Assembly: GCF_002999335.1 (NCBI RefSeq)
Contig: NW_020312242.1
Location: forward strand, 1-31,148
DNA from: Cyclospora cayetanensis
Lineage: Eukaryota; Apicomplexa; Conoidasida; Eucoccidiorida; Eimeriidae
Direction: 5' to 3'
Length of the DNA stretch: 31,148 bases
Made by a program: the position numbers and the translations under genes. The first letter of the stretch is position 1; each line of letters starts with the position of its first letter. This document shows, in pieces, positions 1 through 11,700 of this stretch. The notes under the pieces are model-generated. The model did not search any database. It saw only the letters and a program-made list of their open reading frames with translations, and had not been told where the DNA came from.

Positions 1-2064
1 TTTCCTACATCTGGAGCGCTACATCCATTGCAGACGACTTTGGCGCAACCAGGTATTGTAAGTGTGAGAGTAGGCTTGTCCTACGATCCACTAAGATTCA
101 GCCTGCGTTGTCCGATGTGTTCATTCCCTGCCCCCCTCTTCGCTTGCTGGGACTGACAACCATGAATAGCCGCTCGAAGTCCGTGCCTGCATCCCAGCCA
201 GCTCCACTACAGCGCACACGGTTCAACTGGCTGCGACCATCGGAAGGAGTTAGTCACCACATCTGCTAACGCAGAGCCCTTCTCAACTAATGGGTACTGC
301 CCACTTTGCTTGCTGGGCCCCAAGGCCGTTTGCCACGTCACGGCAGTTGTCAACCTACGTATGAATAGCGCTAGCTACCCAATGATAGACAGTCACTGCA
401 TTCTCAGCCCATGGATGAGTGGGGAATAGCTGATTCGGACCGTGTGCCACAAGCGGTAAGGCTACCTCGAAGGCCTGAGGAGACAGCAGATCCAAAAACA
501 ATGGTGGGAAGTTACTGAGTGTTTCTTTGATAGACCCTCCTCTTTGCCCTGCCCGCGTCCGTAAGTCTTCCGCATACGAGGGAACGACAACAGCTGAGCC
601 TCGCGTAGCTACACACTCGAACTGTTCCAAGATTCTACAGCAAGCTGCACACAGCGCTTAAGGCGCATATACACATGGCTCCTTTGTGTTAAAATAAACG
701 GTACTCGGCAACAAATAGCTGAGTATTAGCAGGGAGTTGCGGAGTTGGCTTACTTGTGTTTGTATTTTGGAGGATTATTAGTGAGGGAAATTTTTTTGAA
801 TGTAGACTAGCTGACTATAGTGCGCAACGTGCCGCCGTTTTCAGTAGCACCTAATGATTTTAAGCTTGGCAAATGGTCTAGGCTGTTCTCCAGCTTCAAA
901 GCTGCATAGAACCAAATAGCATGAAACTCCGCGACAAAAATTTTGCATGTGCTCCTCGTCCGATTTTTCGCAATATCTGGGTGTTCGATTAACGTTGAGG
1001 AATAGGCGGTCAGTGGTCGAATAGTTGTCTTGCCTCCTTTTCTCCTCATACCGTTGTGCCATCCGGCTTGCCACAGGCTATGTTTCATTCTCTCATCATT
1101 ACTATGCTGGAGCTCCTACCCTGTGAACTTCTACAAAGGGCCCAAGGTAAACATCTGAAACTTCGTCACACCGTATACACCAGCAACTGCGGCCAGCAGA
1201 CCTAAAATGGATAAGAATTCATGTGTGGATCCTCTTCAAACTAGTATCTTGGCACACCAATGTGCATTCTGCAACTACCTCAACTAAGTCGTTTCAGAGA
1301 TGCTCCTTGAGCATGGATAGACTTCCCCACATTCGCGTATCCATGGAGAAGAGCAGCAAAAACGCCCCTCTGCGGGCGACAGCATACCAGCAGCAGCATC
1401 TCCTGCGCCACTGAAAAACCTAAATGCTTTTAAGAAAACATTCTCAGTTGATTTAACGACTTACGAACAAGAAAAAACTTCGCCTCCTATAGTAGACCAG
1501 TAGCTGTATGGATTGATTTCATGTACATCAAGTAGAGAGGCACACCCTCAAGGGCGTACAGTACGCTGCATTTACAGACGAGAGTTGATATTAAGAATAC
1601 ACGGAAGACAGGGATAGAAGCACACAGGTAGCCTCGGGAATTTACGAATCACAAGCTGGGCCAGATGGTTTAGCACGCCAGAATGTGGGGCCCGGCCAAG
1701 CGGTGACTAACTTATATCAACCCTTCGAAGGAACTAAGACCTAGTGGCATGCTACGCCTTTGTGCGATACAGATACACATAAGGCAAACAATTTGAAGGC
1801 CCCTGAGCGCGCCGACAAGGATAGAAGAAGGAACAGAACCCACTCAATTGCACCTGTTGATGCCGGCGTTGAGCGGAGCCATGAAGATAGGCAATGGAGA
1901 CATTTCCCGCTGTGCTCCACTGCTCAGTTTATACGGGAACGTTATTCTAGACCTCACTGATTCACAATGTGGCTGCTACTGCTTTGGTGGCAACATGCGA
2001 CAGCTGCTGCAGTAAAGGCGGAAAGAACACTGCGCTGTGTGGCCGCTGGCATTCATAAAGCAGT
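1..2064. other. Left flank with no recognised gene
   Basis: No reading frame here carries a motif I recognise. The longest frames, such as a minus-strand one at 355-630, have no start context, splice signals or family signature to support them. The sequence lacks the CAG/CTG runs seen from about 2.6 kb onward, so it resembles the repeat-poor blocks at 15.3-24.9 kb and 25.7-29 kb. It includes the region just 3' of the minus-strand phospholipase gene, whose stop codon is at 2065-2067, so its 3' UTR should lie here. No clear polyadenylation signal was identified. Confidence 0.5.
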
Positions 2065-5000
2065 CTATTCGCCAAGGTTACAGTGCAACGCACAATTAAT
2101 CCGCAGCAACATGGATATAATGCGTCTGTCCGCAAAGTCGTGTGAAAAGACATTGATATACTGCAGTGGGTTCCGTGCTCCTTCGGTCCCGGTTGTACTG
2201 GTGGCATCGTCATTACTCTGGCTGTGTATGCGGGTGGCATCCCAATCGTGGATTTGCTGTAGAAGCGGTCGCAGAAGGGTATTGAGGAGCAAATTGTTGG
2301 CTTCAAAAGCTGCTGTTTTGATGCCTGTAGGTTTTTCCTTCCAAGCGGCAACACCCTGGCCGAACCAATACTTAATAAACGGTAGTTCAGCGAACTTACG
2401 AGGCGCTGTGACTTCCCCTGTACGGACGCACAAACAGCTCAAACACCCTGCACCCACGCCGTCGTTTTCAGCTCTTGTGTTGGTCTACATATGCGTCAGA
2501 CGCTCTAGTGGCCGGTTCACGATTTCTCACAGCCTAACAGATTAGAGGCCCATCAACGGGAGTACTGCATGACTCAAGGTCGTCCTAAAGCCTGACCGCA
2601 AAGCATTCGAAATGTGATGGGCCGTCTCTGGTTGTTTTCAAATGTTAGCGCGCCCCTAGCTTCATGTCGACGCTGCACAGCCACCGTCCGCTGCTCCTCA
2701 GAAGTCCAGCGCAGTAGATTCACGATGAGTTCTTCAGGATGGAGCGTGCCCGTGCGATAGTACGACTTGAAGAGTCGCGAACTACCGGCTCTAAACGGCG
2801 ACGGAACGAATGACGTCACCACGTTGCGCCCCATGTTCCTACCTGCTAAGAAACCCGGTGTAGCTTCTGGAATCGCGCGTGTTGCTTCTAGTGCTGCCTT
2901 ACTGCCGAGACGACTGGCCTTGATGCTGTCTGCAAAAGTACTGGCGCTTCCAGAGGACGAAGCCGTAGAAACCCCCATGCCCTCTGTCAATGACTCTTGG
3001 TGGCCATCCGGGAAGAAGCCTTCGGTGTCTCCTGAACGATTGGCTGCGCTAAAGACCTGAGACAGCAAGTCGAGAACCGAAAGGACGACAGAAAGGGTCA
3101 TCCTTCGAAGGAAATGTGAAACGCTCGGCGTCACGAAGGGACGGAAGAATTGAGCTAAGCAAGCGGCCAGCCTGGAACGCCCGCGGCAAGCACGAAAAAG
3201 CAGATGATTCAGCAACGTCGCATCTCACCGGACGAACGCGTTGGACCCAGTCTGCCGCTAGAGAGGCGTAACAGCAACGCCCCTCACTAGCTGTTCTGCA
3301 AGGACAGTCCGGCCCTTTTTCGCATGGAAACGCCACGTCGTCTGGGAGGCATCGCTCTTGATGAGACCATAGCAAAATGACGCGTTGTCCTCTGACGCGC
3401 AACATACAGCACCACAAAATCAAGAGTCAGCTGACATCCGCAGCACACCGTGGAGCCTTGATGCTCCAGCCGACTGATTGCGGAGTCGCCGGAAGTGAAA
3501 GCAGCGGCACAGGATCTCTGTCACCTCTTGACAAGTGCAGAGAGGCTCACGCCCTCCTCGAGACTAGGACCCAAGAAGTCTCCTAGCGAGGAGGCGACGC
3601 AAAAGTACACCTCAGTGGCGGGGATGTCCTTCAGCCTGCAGAATGTCTCTCCAATAACGCCCTCGTCCGGCACACAGCTCAAAAAAACGACTTCGGTTGG
3701 ATGGGCAACGAGAAACAAGCGCACTTCCTCCAACACGCGCATCTGCACCCAAAAGGCAAGAAGGCAACCACGATTTAAGTACCCTAAGAGGCTTCAGGCT
3801 AGGCGAGCTGCCAGCGAAATCCCGTAAGTGGAACAAAAGATTCGCCTATGTTCACGTGTACTCGAGAGGGCCATAGCCAAGCACTAGCAGCCGCGAAACT
3901 CGTGGAGTGGAGAAGGTAGATCGACATCTACAAGTAACCTACCAAGGGGACAGTGAGCACGCCTCCGTGTGCGCAGTAGGGGATTGCCTGGTGCTTAGAA
4001 GCCCCCGCTTGCTCCAATTCGCGAGCAACTGCTACCCGACGTGCTCCAGTTGCAAGGGCATGGTCTCTGTGTGCTGCTGCAGGCGTTCCAGCTGAGGCAG
4101 GATCCGAATGCCCGTGGCCAAGGCGCTTCGAGTGGTGATGGTGATGCCGATGCGAGGGTTGGCTGCTTGCTTCTTCGTCGACGAGCAAGGATATCTGTTG
4201 ATTTCGGCGCTCTTGCTGCGTCGCTAACTCCTCTGCTTCACCCGCTTCTCCCCCTAGCTGCTTTTTCTGTGTTCTCTGCGGTCCGGCATGCTGGTGTCTG
4301 TCCCTTCGGGGAGTTCTACAGCTCGGCGAGAAAACGCGCGAAGACGCAACTGCTGCGAGGGCTTGGGGTCGTTCTGAGGGCTTTAAATTATCCAAGCTAC
4401 TGGCTTCTGCTGGCGGCTGTTCGAGCATGTTCTTTACGCTGCCGTACCTGCTGCCGCTAGGCCCACTCCCCAAAACGTCGGAAGGGGGATGGTGAGTCGA
4501 AACATACCGCGCTAGAGGAGCAATGCCCACCTTCCGATGACGGACTCGCCGTCGCATACGCGGAGGCACAGTCACTGCTTCAAGGCTTTTACAGCAGCGC
4601 AAGTCCAGCCACCGTATGCCTCGGCGCAGTTGCTCATAGATGCTCAGTTGCTGCACAAGAAACGAAGGAATGCGCATATTGGACACACACATACACATAG
4701 ACACTTACACATACATACACACAGATACACACATAAACACATACACACACATACAAATACACACAGATACACACACATGCAAATACACACACCGTTCGTG
4801 CTCCTATGGGACTTGAATGAGGATACGAGCGAGCAGCAATAAAATTCCCATTCCCAAAGGCGTCCATTCATGAAGAGTTGCAGCTCTTGATGGCAACAAT
4901 AGGCAACAGCAGCATCCACGCGTCGGCAAGTCTAGGAGTTGCTGTACCTGACAACTGACCCAGACCTGCACAAGCCGGCAATAATAGGCCTGCTGCTCGT

Positions 5001-7297
5001 TCAAATGCGCAACACGCCACGATGCGCTATTGTGTGTCGCTGCAGCACCCCGAACGCAGAGCACTGTGAAGGGGTGACTTCAGGCTTTCGTATTTCTCCT
5101 GATCTGCTTCCACCTGCATATGCACCACCGTCCCCATGTCCCTCTGTGGGAGCTCGCTGGTAGGCAGAGTTCTTTAGAAGTCTCGCTGCCAGGATTCTCG
5201 TGTATACAGGCTACGTTCTCCTGTCTATGGGACCGCTGCTCATCGGCGCGCAGAGCTGTTAGTCGCCTTAGAAAGGACGATGCTGTCTTGCACTGGTTAC
5301 CGGGTATGATGAGCTGTTCGAGGGGAGCGAATTCGAGGCCAAGCGTCCCCATCCAATTTTCTAGGGAGGGCGTCACGCTTGGGTGTTGCGGCTGCAGCGC
5401 GTTCCTGCTGTCCGCATGCGCCTGGTCCTCGTTCGGGAGGCTTGAATCCCTGTGGCTGTCTTTACTGAAGAAGCGTATTGCACTGCTGCTGCCCTTCCTG
5501 TGGCTGCAAGCAGCGGAAATCGTAGACTCCGTGCGCTGTGTAGAGGACTTCCGCAGGAGTCGCTGATGCGCTAATCGGCTGCGCTGCAATCTCTGTGCCC
5601 TGCTGTGGAATCTCCTGAGGCTTCTAAAACTCAGCAAGAGTGCATGGCCGCCGTCGCTGTCGCTGCCAGTGCAAAGATTGCTGCTGCAGCAACTGCAACA
5701 TGACTCGACTGTCCCTTCCGACGAAGAATCAGTCCCCCCCCCTAAGCGAACCCAATGACAGTGCAGAACATAGTCCACAGATGCAACGCAATAGCAGAGC
5801 GAAAGCAACAGGAAATACATGTGCGTTTCTTGCATACCTTCTTCGTTGATTGACCTGCGCCCTTGCCGCGCGTCGCCCGTCTGCTCAGAACGCTGCTTTT
5901 TCTCTATCAAAGAAGACTCAACGCTGCTGTCTCTTTTGCTGCTGCCTTTGCTGCTACTGCTGCGCGGGCTGCCACGTTTGCTGCCCGCCGGTTCCAGCGC
6001 CACGCTGCCAGACACAAGCGTTTCCAGGATGAGCGTGGCAAGCCTGTTGAGCGGCAATACGTGCCAGTCTGAGAGCCACAAGGGCCACCATGAAGTGTCC
6101 TCTCCGGCTACTACTCCTGCTGCCGCAGCTGCTTCTCCACCAGCGCATTCTGTTCCCTTTGAGCTGTCTTCATCTGACGCTCGACATCCGTCTGAATCCG
6201 GAGAAAGCCTCTTACTACCAGACTCTCCGCTTGCTTCGAAGGGCGCAGCGCTTGTGGCTTCAGTTTCGGCCTTCACTAATGGGGACGCTTCTGCTTCATC
6301 TGGGAGCACACCTGCCTCTGCTGCTGCATCAGCAGCTTTCGCTTCTTCCGCAAGCACATTTGCCTCTGCTGCTGCATCAGCTGCTTCTAGTGAGGCTGCG
6401 GACTGAGCTGCTGCCATTGCGGCTGCAGATGCAGGAGCCGCAGTTACAACACCCTCCGCACTTGGAGGATCGTATGAGGGGGCGTCCTCGCCTTCTCCAC
6501 AAATGACACCCTGATGAAGCCCGTGTTTGTTTTTCATGACCCCCTGTGGCAGATTCTGTAGCAGGTACAACTGCACATGCTAGGCTACTGCTGCACTTCC
6601 AGAGATGCCCCTACACCCAACCACGCTGCGGAGGCCAGGAACAGGGAGCAGTCTGTCGTCGGTGCTGCTCCAGCTGTAGTGACGCCAGTAGCGTTGCCGC
6701 GATACTGATAGGCATGATACAGCTTTGGATCGTGTTTCAGGAGCATGTACCACGCTGTTGGTGAGACTGTAGCGACGCGTTCTGCGTTTAAACGGTTTCG
6801 CAGGCCATTCGAGAGCAGGCTGGACTGGGTTCCCTTGATTGTTGATAGTGCTGTTGCGTGATTCCAGCGCTGGTGCGACAGTTTACTTCTCTAAGCGAAG
6901 TGGGTTCTGTAGCCGACACAACGGCTGGAGGTTCTACAGCGGTTGTTGTTGTAGCTGTTGAAGTCTTCGCTGCCACAACTCGCGGCACGGTACTGCTCGT
7001 CCCTGGAACCACGGGTTCCCCTCTCCCAGAGCTGTATCTAACAGGAACTCTTTTCGATTCGCAAGCTCCCCCAGCTGCTCGGTTGACGGTTGCACCGGCT
7101 TTGCGCATGCCCCCATACGGCAGGTGGTACAAATAATTGGCCAAGTCCCTGTCTAAGGGCTTAAGGAGAAGTCCCACGCAGCCGCAAATACCAGCCAGAA
7201 TGAGCGCCAGAAAGAGCAGAAGCAGCAACACTACAAATACGACAAGGGCGATGGGCAGCAGAATCAGAGCCAACAGAAGACTGCACAACGGTGGCAT
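2065..7297 (-). CDS. PLC X-domain protein (PLCXD / PI-PLC-like), 9 exons, N-terminal membrane anchor
   Basis: Predicted phosphoinositide- or GPI-type phospholipase with a PI-PLC X domain and no visible Y, C2 or PH domain. Exons, all joining in phase: 7297-6887, 6570-5838, 5741-5301, 5039-4948, 4650-3943, 3742-3525, 3391-3229, 3056-2597, 2417-2065; 1192 residues. Residues 1-45 are strongly hydrophobic (anchor or signal). Residues about 140-510 are low-complexity Ala/Glu/Ser. The X domain starts at WMGTL, continues into IIP, and after splicing gives ATHNSASW, placing the first catalytic His at about 531. LSIYEQL and RWLDLR (Asp575, Arg577) follow, then a roughly 200-residue insertion, then CAHGGV (second catalytic His about 787), HPTEVVFL, GQRVILLW, HPEELIVNLLRW and finally YINVFSHDF. 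The DLR motif resembles bacterial PI-PLC and PLCXD proteins rather than the Ca-binding ExD of classical PLC. The X-domain joints are firm. The first two exon joints (7297-5838) are inferred from phase and splice sites only. The C-terminal part also carries a Ser/Ala/Arg-rich insert (about residues 923-1030). Confidence 0.78.
4683..4792. repeat. CA/TG-type imperfect microsatellite inside a PLC-X intron
   Basis: About 110 bases of imperfect ACACAT / ACACAG units. It lies entirely in the minus-strand intron 4947-4651 and ends about 30 bases before the 3' splice site, so the PLC-X pre-mRNA carries a UG-rich tract there. Open frames across the tract on both strands are a by-product of the repeat and are not proposed as genes. 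Confidence 0.9.
6293..6388 (-). repeat. Two tandem 48-bp copies in PLC-X exon 2
   Basis: Positions 6293-6340 and 6341-6388 are imperfect direct copies sharing the core tgcctctgctgctgcatcag. On the minus strand each encodes 16 residues with core ADAAAEA, giving an Ala/Glu-rich, probably helical or disordered stretch in the spacer before the catalytic domain. The copies differ at several bases, so this is an older duplication. The unit length is a multiple of three, so the reading frame is kept. Confidence 0.75.
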
Positions 7298-8784
7298 TGC
7301 TGCAAGGACATGACCTCGAAAGGATTTTCAATGACCTATAGAATGGAGTATGAATGGTATTTCGCAGCAGTTGGGAGTGGGCCTTGTAGCGTTGCGAATG
7401 TCAAGTAGAGGGATCTAGGGTCCTCTCCTGCATCCGTCGCTGCAATACATAGCCCAGTACTCTTGGCCACAGCATAGCATGCACCACAACGGGGTAGGAA
7501 TATGGCAAGCGTCAGGGAAGACCTAGGTGCAGCTGAAATCGCTCCGGTCATGCTATGGTTGAGGCTGAAAAACGAAGAGAGGCTTCCTTGCTCTGCAGGC
7601 GCTTCGGGCTCGACAACTACCACGAACAGGGGGTGACGGTCGAGCTGCTGTAACCACGCTCAAGAACACAAAATTGATGCCGCAACCACCTGGAATAACA
7701 CGACTAGATAAAGATGAGGGAATTTGAATGCTGGAGCGGATATATTCAACTGCCGAGTGTCCACAGCGGCGTACCTACGACCGCGCCAAGGTTTCAGGAG
7801 GGCAGACAGGCGCAATTCAGCAGATACCCCAGACTCTGCCTGTATTCTGTGGCATAATGAGCCAATTAATGTGTTGAGGGACAAACTACGGCCCTCAAAC
7901 CTCTTTTGGGTACTTCTATGTTACCGCTGCCGTAGCGTTTGGTGATCATAACAGGCGGCAGTAGCAGGCGTAGAAACCTTGAATGTGCCAGACGAAAAGA
8001 CAAAGCTCTTTACATTCCGTGGAGTCAAAAGTGTGCAAAATGCACCGATCGTACGTTCAGCTCCACAGAAATACCTGCCATTACGACGAGAACGGGTTCG
8101 CCGCAGCCACACAAGCAACAGCAGTGGTCGTGGAAGCCGCTGCTGCTGAAGCCGCTATATTCCGATCTGAGGATGCAGGCGGTGCAGCCACAGACACACA
8201 GTACCATCCGTTGTAGGAGCAGAGACAAGACCAAGAGCAGAAGGAATACCAGCAGCTGCAGGTTTTTCGCTTGGTTTCGGATCAGTTTGTGAGCTGGAAC
8301 CGACGGAACGCCCCTCGAGCCGTTCCCTGGCGCTGCAGGAGCAGTCTTTTACACGGCGTATTAACAAATCATAAGTTTGTGCCCGCCTCGTCCATTTTCT
8401 TAGCTCATTCAACAAGCCACAAGTTGAACGCAGCAACAGCAAGCAGGCAACCAGGCGCAGCACCACCTGCAACAACTGAAGCGGAGACTACACTGCACAT
8501 TTTCAGCTTCGGCTCTGCAGCCACCTTAGGGGTGCCCGCCACAAAACAGGCACGGGGTCACTCAGTGTTGCGAGAGCACCAGGAGTAGCGTCTTCATCAC
8601 ACACGTCATTGCAAAAGGGTGGCAGCAGTTGCTACTTGTGCGTGCTTGTCGTTAGACAGAGGCTGGGCAAGGCCCAAGCAGCCGGCAAGCAGCATACTGA
8701 CAGGAGGCAGAGAGGTGTCAACAGAAGTCACATCACTTTGCAGCAAGCCTGCAGCCCGAGCAGCAGCAGCAGGAAGGGCAGAAG
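7298..8784. promoter_or_regulatory. Divergent upstream region between PLC-X (minus) and SEY1 (plus)
   Basis: About 1.5 kb separates the two inferred start codons, so both promoters and 5' UTRs must lie here. The sequence is rich in CAG/CTG trinucleotides, especially near 8090-8160, 8410-8470 and 8755-8775. These produce Ala-, Gln- or Leu-rich open frames on both strands. One short minus-strand frame starting at ATG 8500-8498 encodes a small hydrophobic peptide of about 31 residues. Other minus-strand frames at 8155-8475 are open but carry no family motif. They could be extra 5' exons of the PLC-X gene or simple repeat read-through. No promoter motif is claimed. Confidence 0.45.
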
Positions 8785-11700
8785 ATGGCGACTCCCTCAG
8801 ATAGCGATCTCGTTCAGCTCATTGACTATGACGGAGAGATGACGTAAGACGTTTGTTGCTGATACACTTTTGCTCCCGACGTTTTGTACGCTGTTGCCTG
8901 TTGGCTGCTCAGTGGCATCGGGGCGCGCTGTACATCCTGCAGTGGTCCTTCCCCCTCCACTCAGCAGCCTCTCTGCCTGCATTGATGTAGTTTCTTTGTT
9001 GTTTATTACTCCACGGAAGCGATGGTGGCAGTTGGGGTGTAGGCACATGCTAGAAAGCAGCCACAGATCGTGGAGGGTGGTCAAAGCGTTAGGCACAGGC
9101 TGTGGCATTGCTCATTAGCGAAGCAGTGGCTATCGCAGCGCGACGTGCTGCAGCGGTACAAATGCATAGGAGGATATGAGAAGGGCTGAGAGTGCTCGAC
9201 TTGGAAGAGTGGAAGCTGCGACGCGATGCTTTTAAAGCATCAGCAGAAATTGGCGTCTTCCTGACGCGCGCAGCCGCCACTCCGTATGTGCGTTTTTTGC
9301 ATCCCCACCCTTCTTGAGATCGCTAACAGCCTTCAGATGTGTTTTTCACGTTGTGATTGGAGGGGCTGGTGTTTCTGCGCTGCGCACAGTGCTGATCTTG
9401 AACGGTGGATGCAAGATCAGGGTTTGGCAGATGTGGGCTTCAACTACAACGTCATAACCATTCTTGGCTCACAGAGCAGCGGGAAAAGTCAGTAGTAGCC
9501 TTGATTACTTCCTACGGCAGTGCTTCCGTTTCTGATAACGACTGGGGGATTTTGAATGATGCCCTTGCTGTGGCCGCTTCTGTGCAGCGCCGATTAACAC
9601 ACCGTCCAGTAAATTTTTCCTGTTGGCAGCTTTTCCTGCTGAGCTTTTTGCTGCCTCCCCCCTCCTCCTGACACAGGGACGGATTCATGGCATGGTGCGT
9701 GTTGTCATGTGACAGCGTGCGTGTGGCTGCTTGATTTGCCGTTCTTGCAATGTATGCGCAGGTACGCTCATGAATGCGTTGTTTGGCTGCAATTTCCAAG
9801 TGATGGACGCGCTGAAAGGTTACAGCCAGACCACAAAGGGGCTTTGGATAGGCCGTGATCATCTTGGCAGGAATATTGGCATCGGCGACGAAGCGGGGAA
9901 AGACACTAGTTCGAGTCTGGACCGCCCTGTATTGTTGCTAGATGTCGAGGGTTTAGATTCCCGTGAACGAGGAGAGCGGCGACAAACTTATGAGAACTTC
10001 TTTTCGCTCTTCGCCTTGGCCCTTGCGGACTGCCTGTTGGTGAACATCAGCTGTGCAGCTCTCGGTTGTCATACGGGATCGGGGTTTGGCCTCCTTAAAA
10101 CTGTCATGGAGGCAAATCTAGAGCTTTTCATGCACCAAGATGAGTGCGTTATGCCCTGTTGATACACCCACACCTGCTGGCCATTGAGCTGCTCCCTGGG
10201 GGTTGGTATGCTGGAGACACCCGCTGTGTTGCGGTATAGCTGGAAGCTTGCAGCGTGCACTTGCATGGCTTCTGTGCTTTCATCCATTTGTTGCCCTTGT
10301 AGGAGCCCAATGTGAGGATGAAACTCGCGATTATGGGGCGGGTTTCATGCTCTACTTTTTCCTCCCGTTCTCCTTTTCTTGCACTCTGTTTTCCAGTTCG
10401 TATTCCACCGACCTTATGTAATGATTTGGCATTATCTGGCCGCTCATTCATTCTGTGTGTGTCATTTCTCGCAGCGCTCCCAAGACGATTCTGCTCTTTG
10501 TTGTTCGCGATTGGGCGCCGTCTATAGTGCCTGAGGGTGGGTTGCTGGAGTCGCATATCTGTTGTTGCAGGGTCACATCACGGGCTGCTGTTGTACGGAT
10601 ATCGCAGTCAATGGAAATCTTGAGAGAAACAATGTGATTTTGGGGGTCTGTGCCTACCGCTTGTGCCCTGTTGCGCCGTTCTTTTGCACTTGCAGACGTC
10701 ATGAGAGAAAAAATCGAGAAGGACTATGTCAACAAAATTTGGGCAGAAATCCAAAAGGTGCTGCTGCTGCAACGCTTCCTGGCGCCCAGTGTTATGCTGC
10801 TGCGAAGCTGGTCGACTCGCACATCTTGCTGCATACTTGCTAGAGATGACTTCACGTGGGACGCCTGCACGACGGCGACAATCGAACTGGCAACAGCAAC
10901 CCTCGAAGCGCTTGTGCTTCTGTGTGCTTCAGCCGGATTCTGTTGCAGACTCCTCCGCTGCAGATTTTTTCACGGTGGAGGTTTTCGGTCTTGCCCACAA
11001 GTTGCTGGCCCCTGCTGAATTCGAAAAGGGCGTATGCAGCCTACGAGAGAGGTACTGAACTGGCACGAATGCTGGATTCAGCCCTCTAGCATGTCTTTGG
11101 CAAGCTAAAAACAGTGCCGGTGCATCAGCGTCTTGGTACAACGAGTCCGTCGGGTTGCCTGCTAGTGCCTGTATGTTCCACAGATGGGCAGAAGCTTTCA
11201 GCCCCAAGTCGTACACGCGCAAGATTCCAGCAGATGGTTTCGGCGCCTATGCGAGGAGCATCTGGGTAAGAAGTCAGCTGTCGCATCAAGTGTATGAAGA
11301 CATGCAGCAGTTTGTGCACCCCTGTACACCGCGAGGGTGGCACAATTGATTTTCGAAGGCGAATGAGGTGGTGTGGGCATCAATGGCGGCAGCGCACAAA
11401 CACACAGACACACACAAACCCATCTTACGGCTCACGGAACTTAATTTGCTCGTCCTCTGTGATTGCCGTATTCGTTGCTGAACCATCACAGGAGACGATA
11501 AAGCAACAGTCGCATCTGGATATTCCCAACCAGAAGGAGATGCTTGCGATTTACAGATGCCAGGACCTGAAGCGAGAGGCCCTGCAGGCAGCGACTTCAC
11601 GCGCTGCAGTACTTCAGCAGAACTACCCTAAGCCGACTGCGGCAAACGCAGCAGCGATATCGGGCAGCATGGAATCCATTGCCAAGGATGCACTGGGTGT

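Noticed and set aside
1967..2545. 192-codon plus-strand frame
   Set aside because: It overlaps the last PLC-X exon, whose minus-strand frame carries the YINVFSHDF motif and a matching splice acceptor.
4634..4919. Minus-strand frames rich in Cys and Val across the CA microsatellite
   Set aside because: Product of repeat translation; the segment is an intron bounded by phase-0 splice sites at 4947 and 4651.
5080..5300. Exon read-through giving IIPGNQ, implying loss of the catalytic His in the PLC domain
   Set aside because: A phase-matched intron (5300-5040) brings THNSASW directly after IIP, so the apparent loss is intron sequence.
5819..6406. 195-codon plus-strand frame rich in Ser, Ala and Leu
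   Set aside because: It is antisense to the Ala/Glu/Ser-rich spacer of PLC-X exon 2 and has no motif of its own; the minus-strand frame connects in phase to the catalytic domain.
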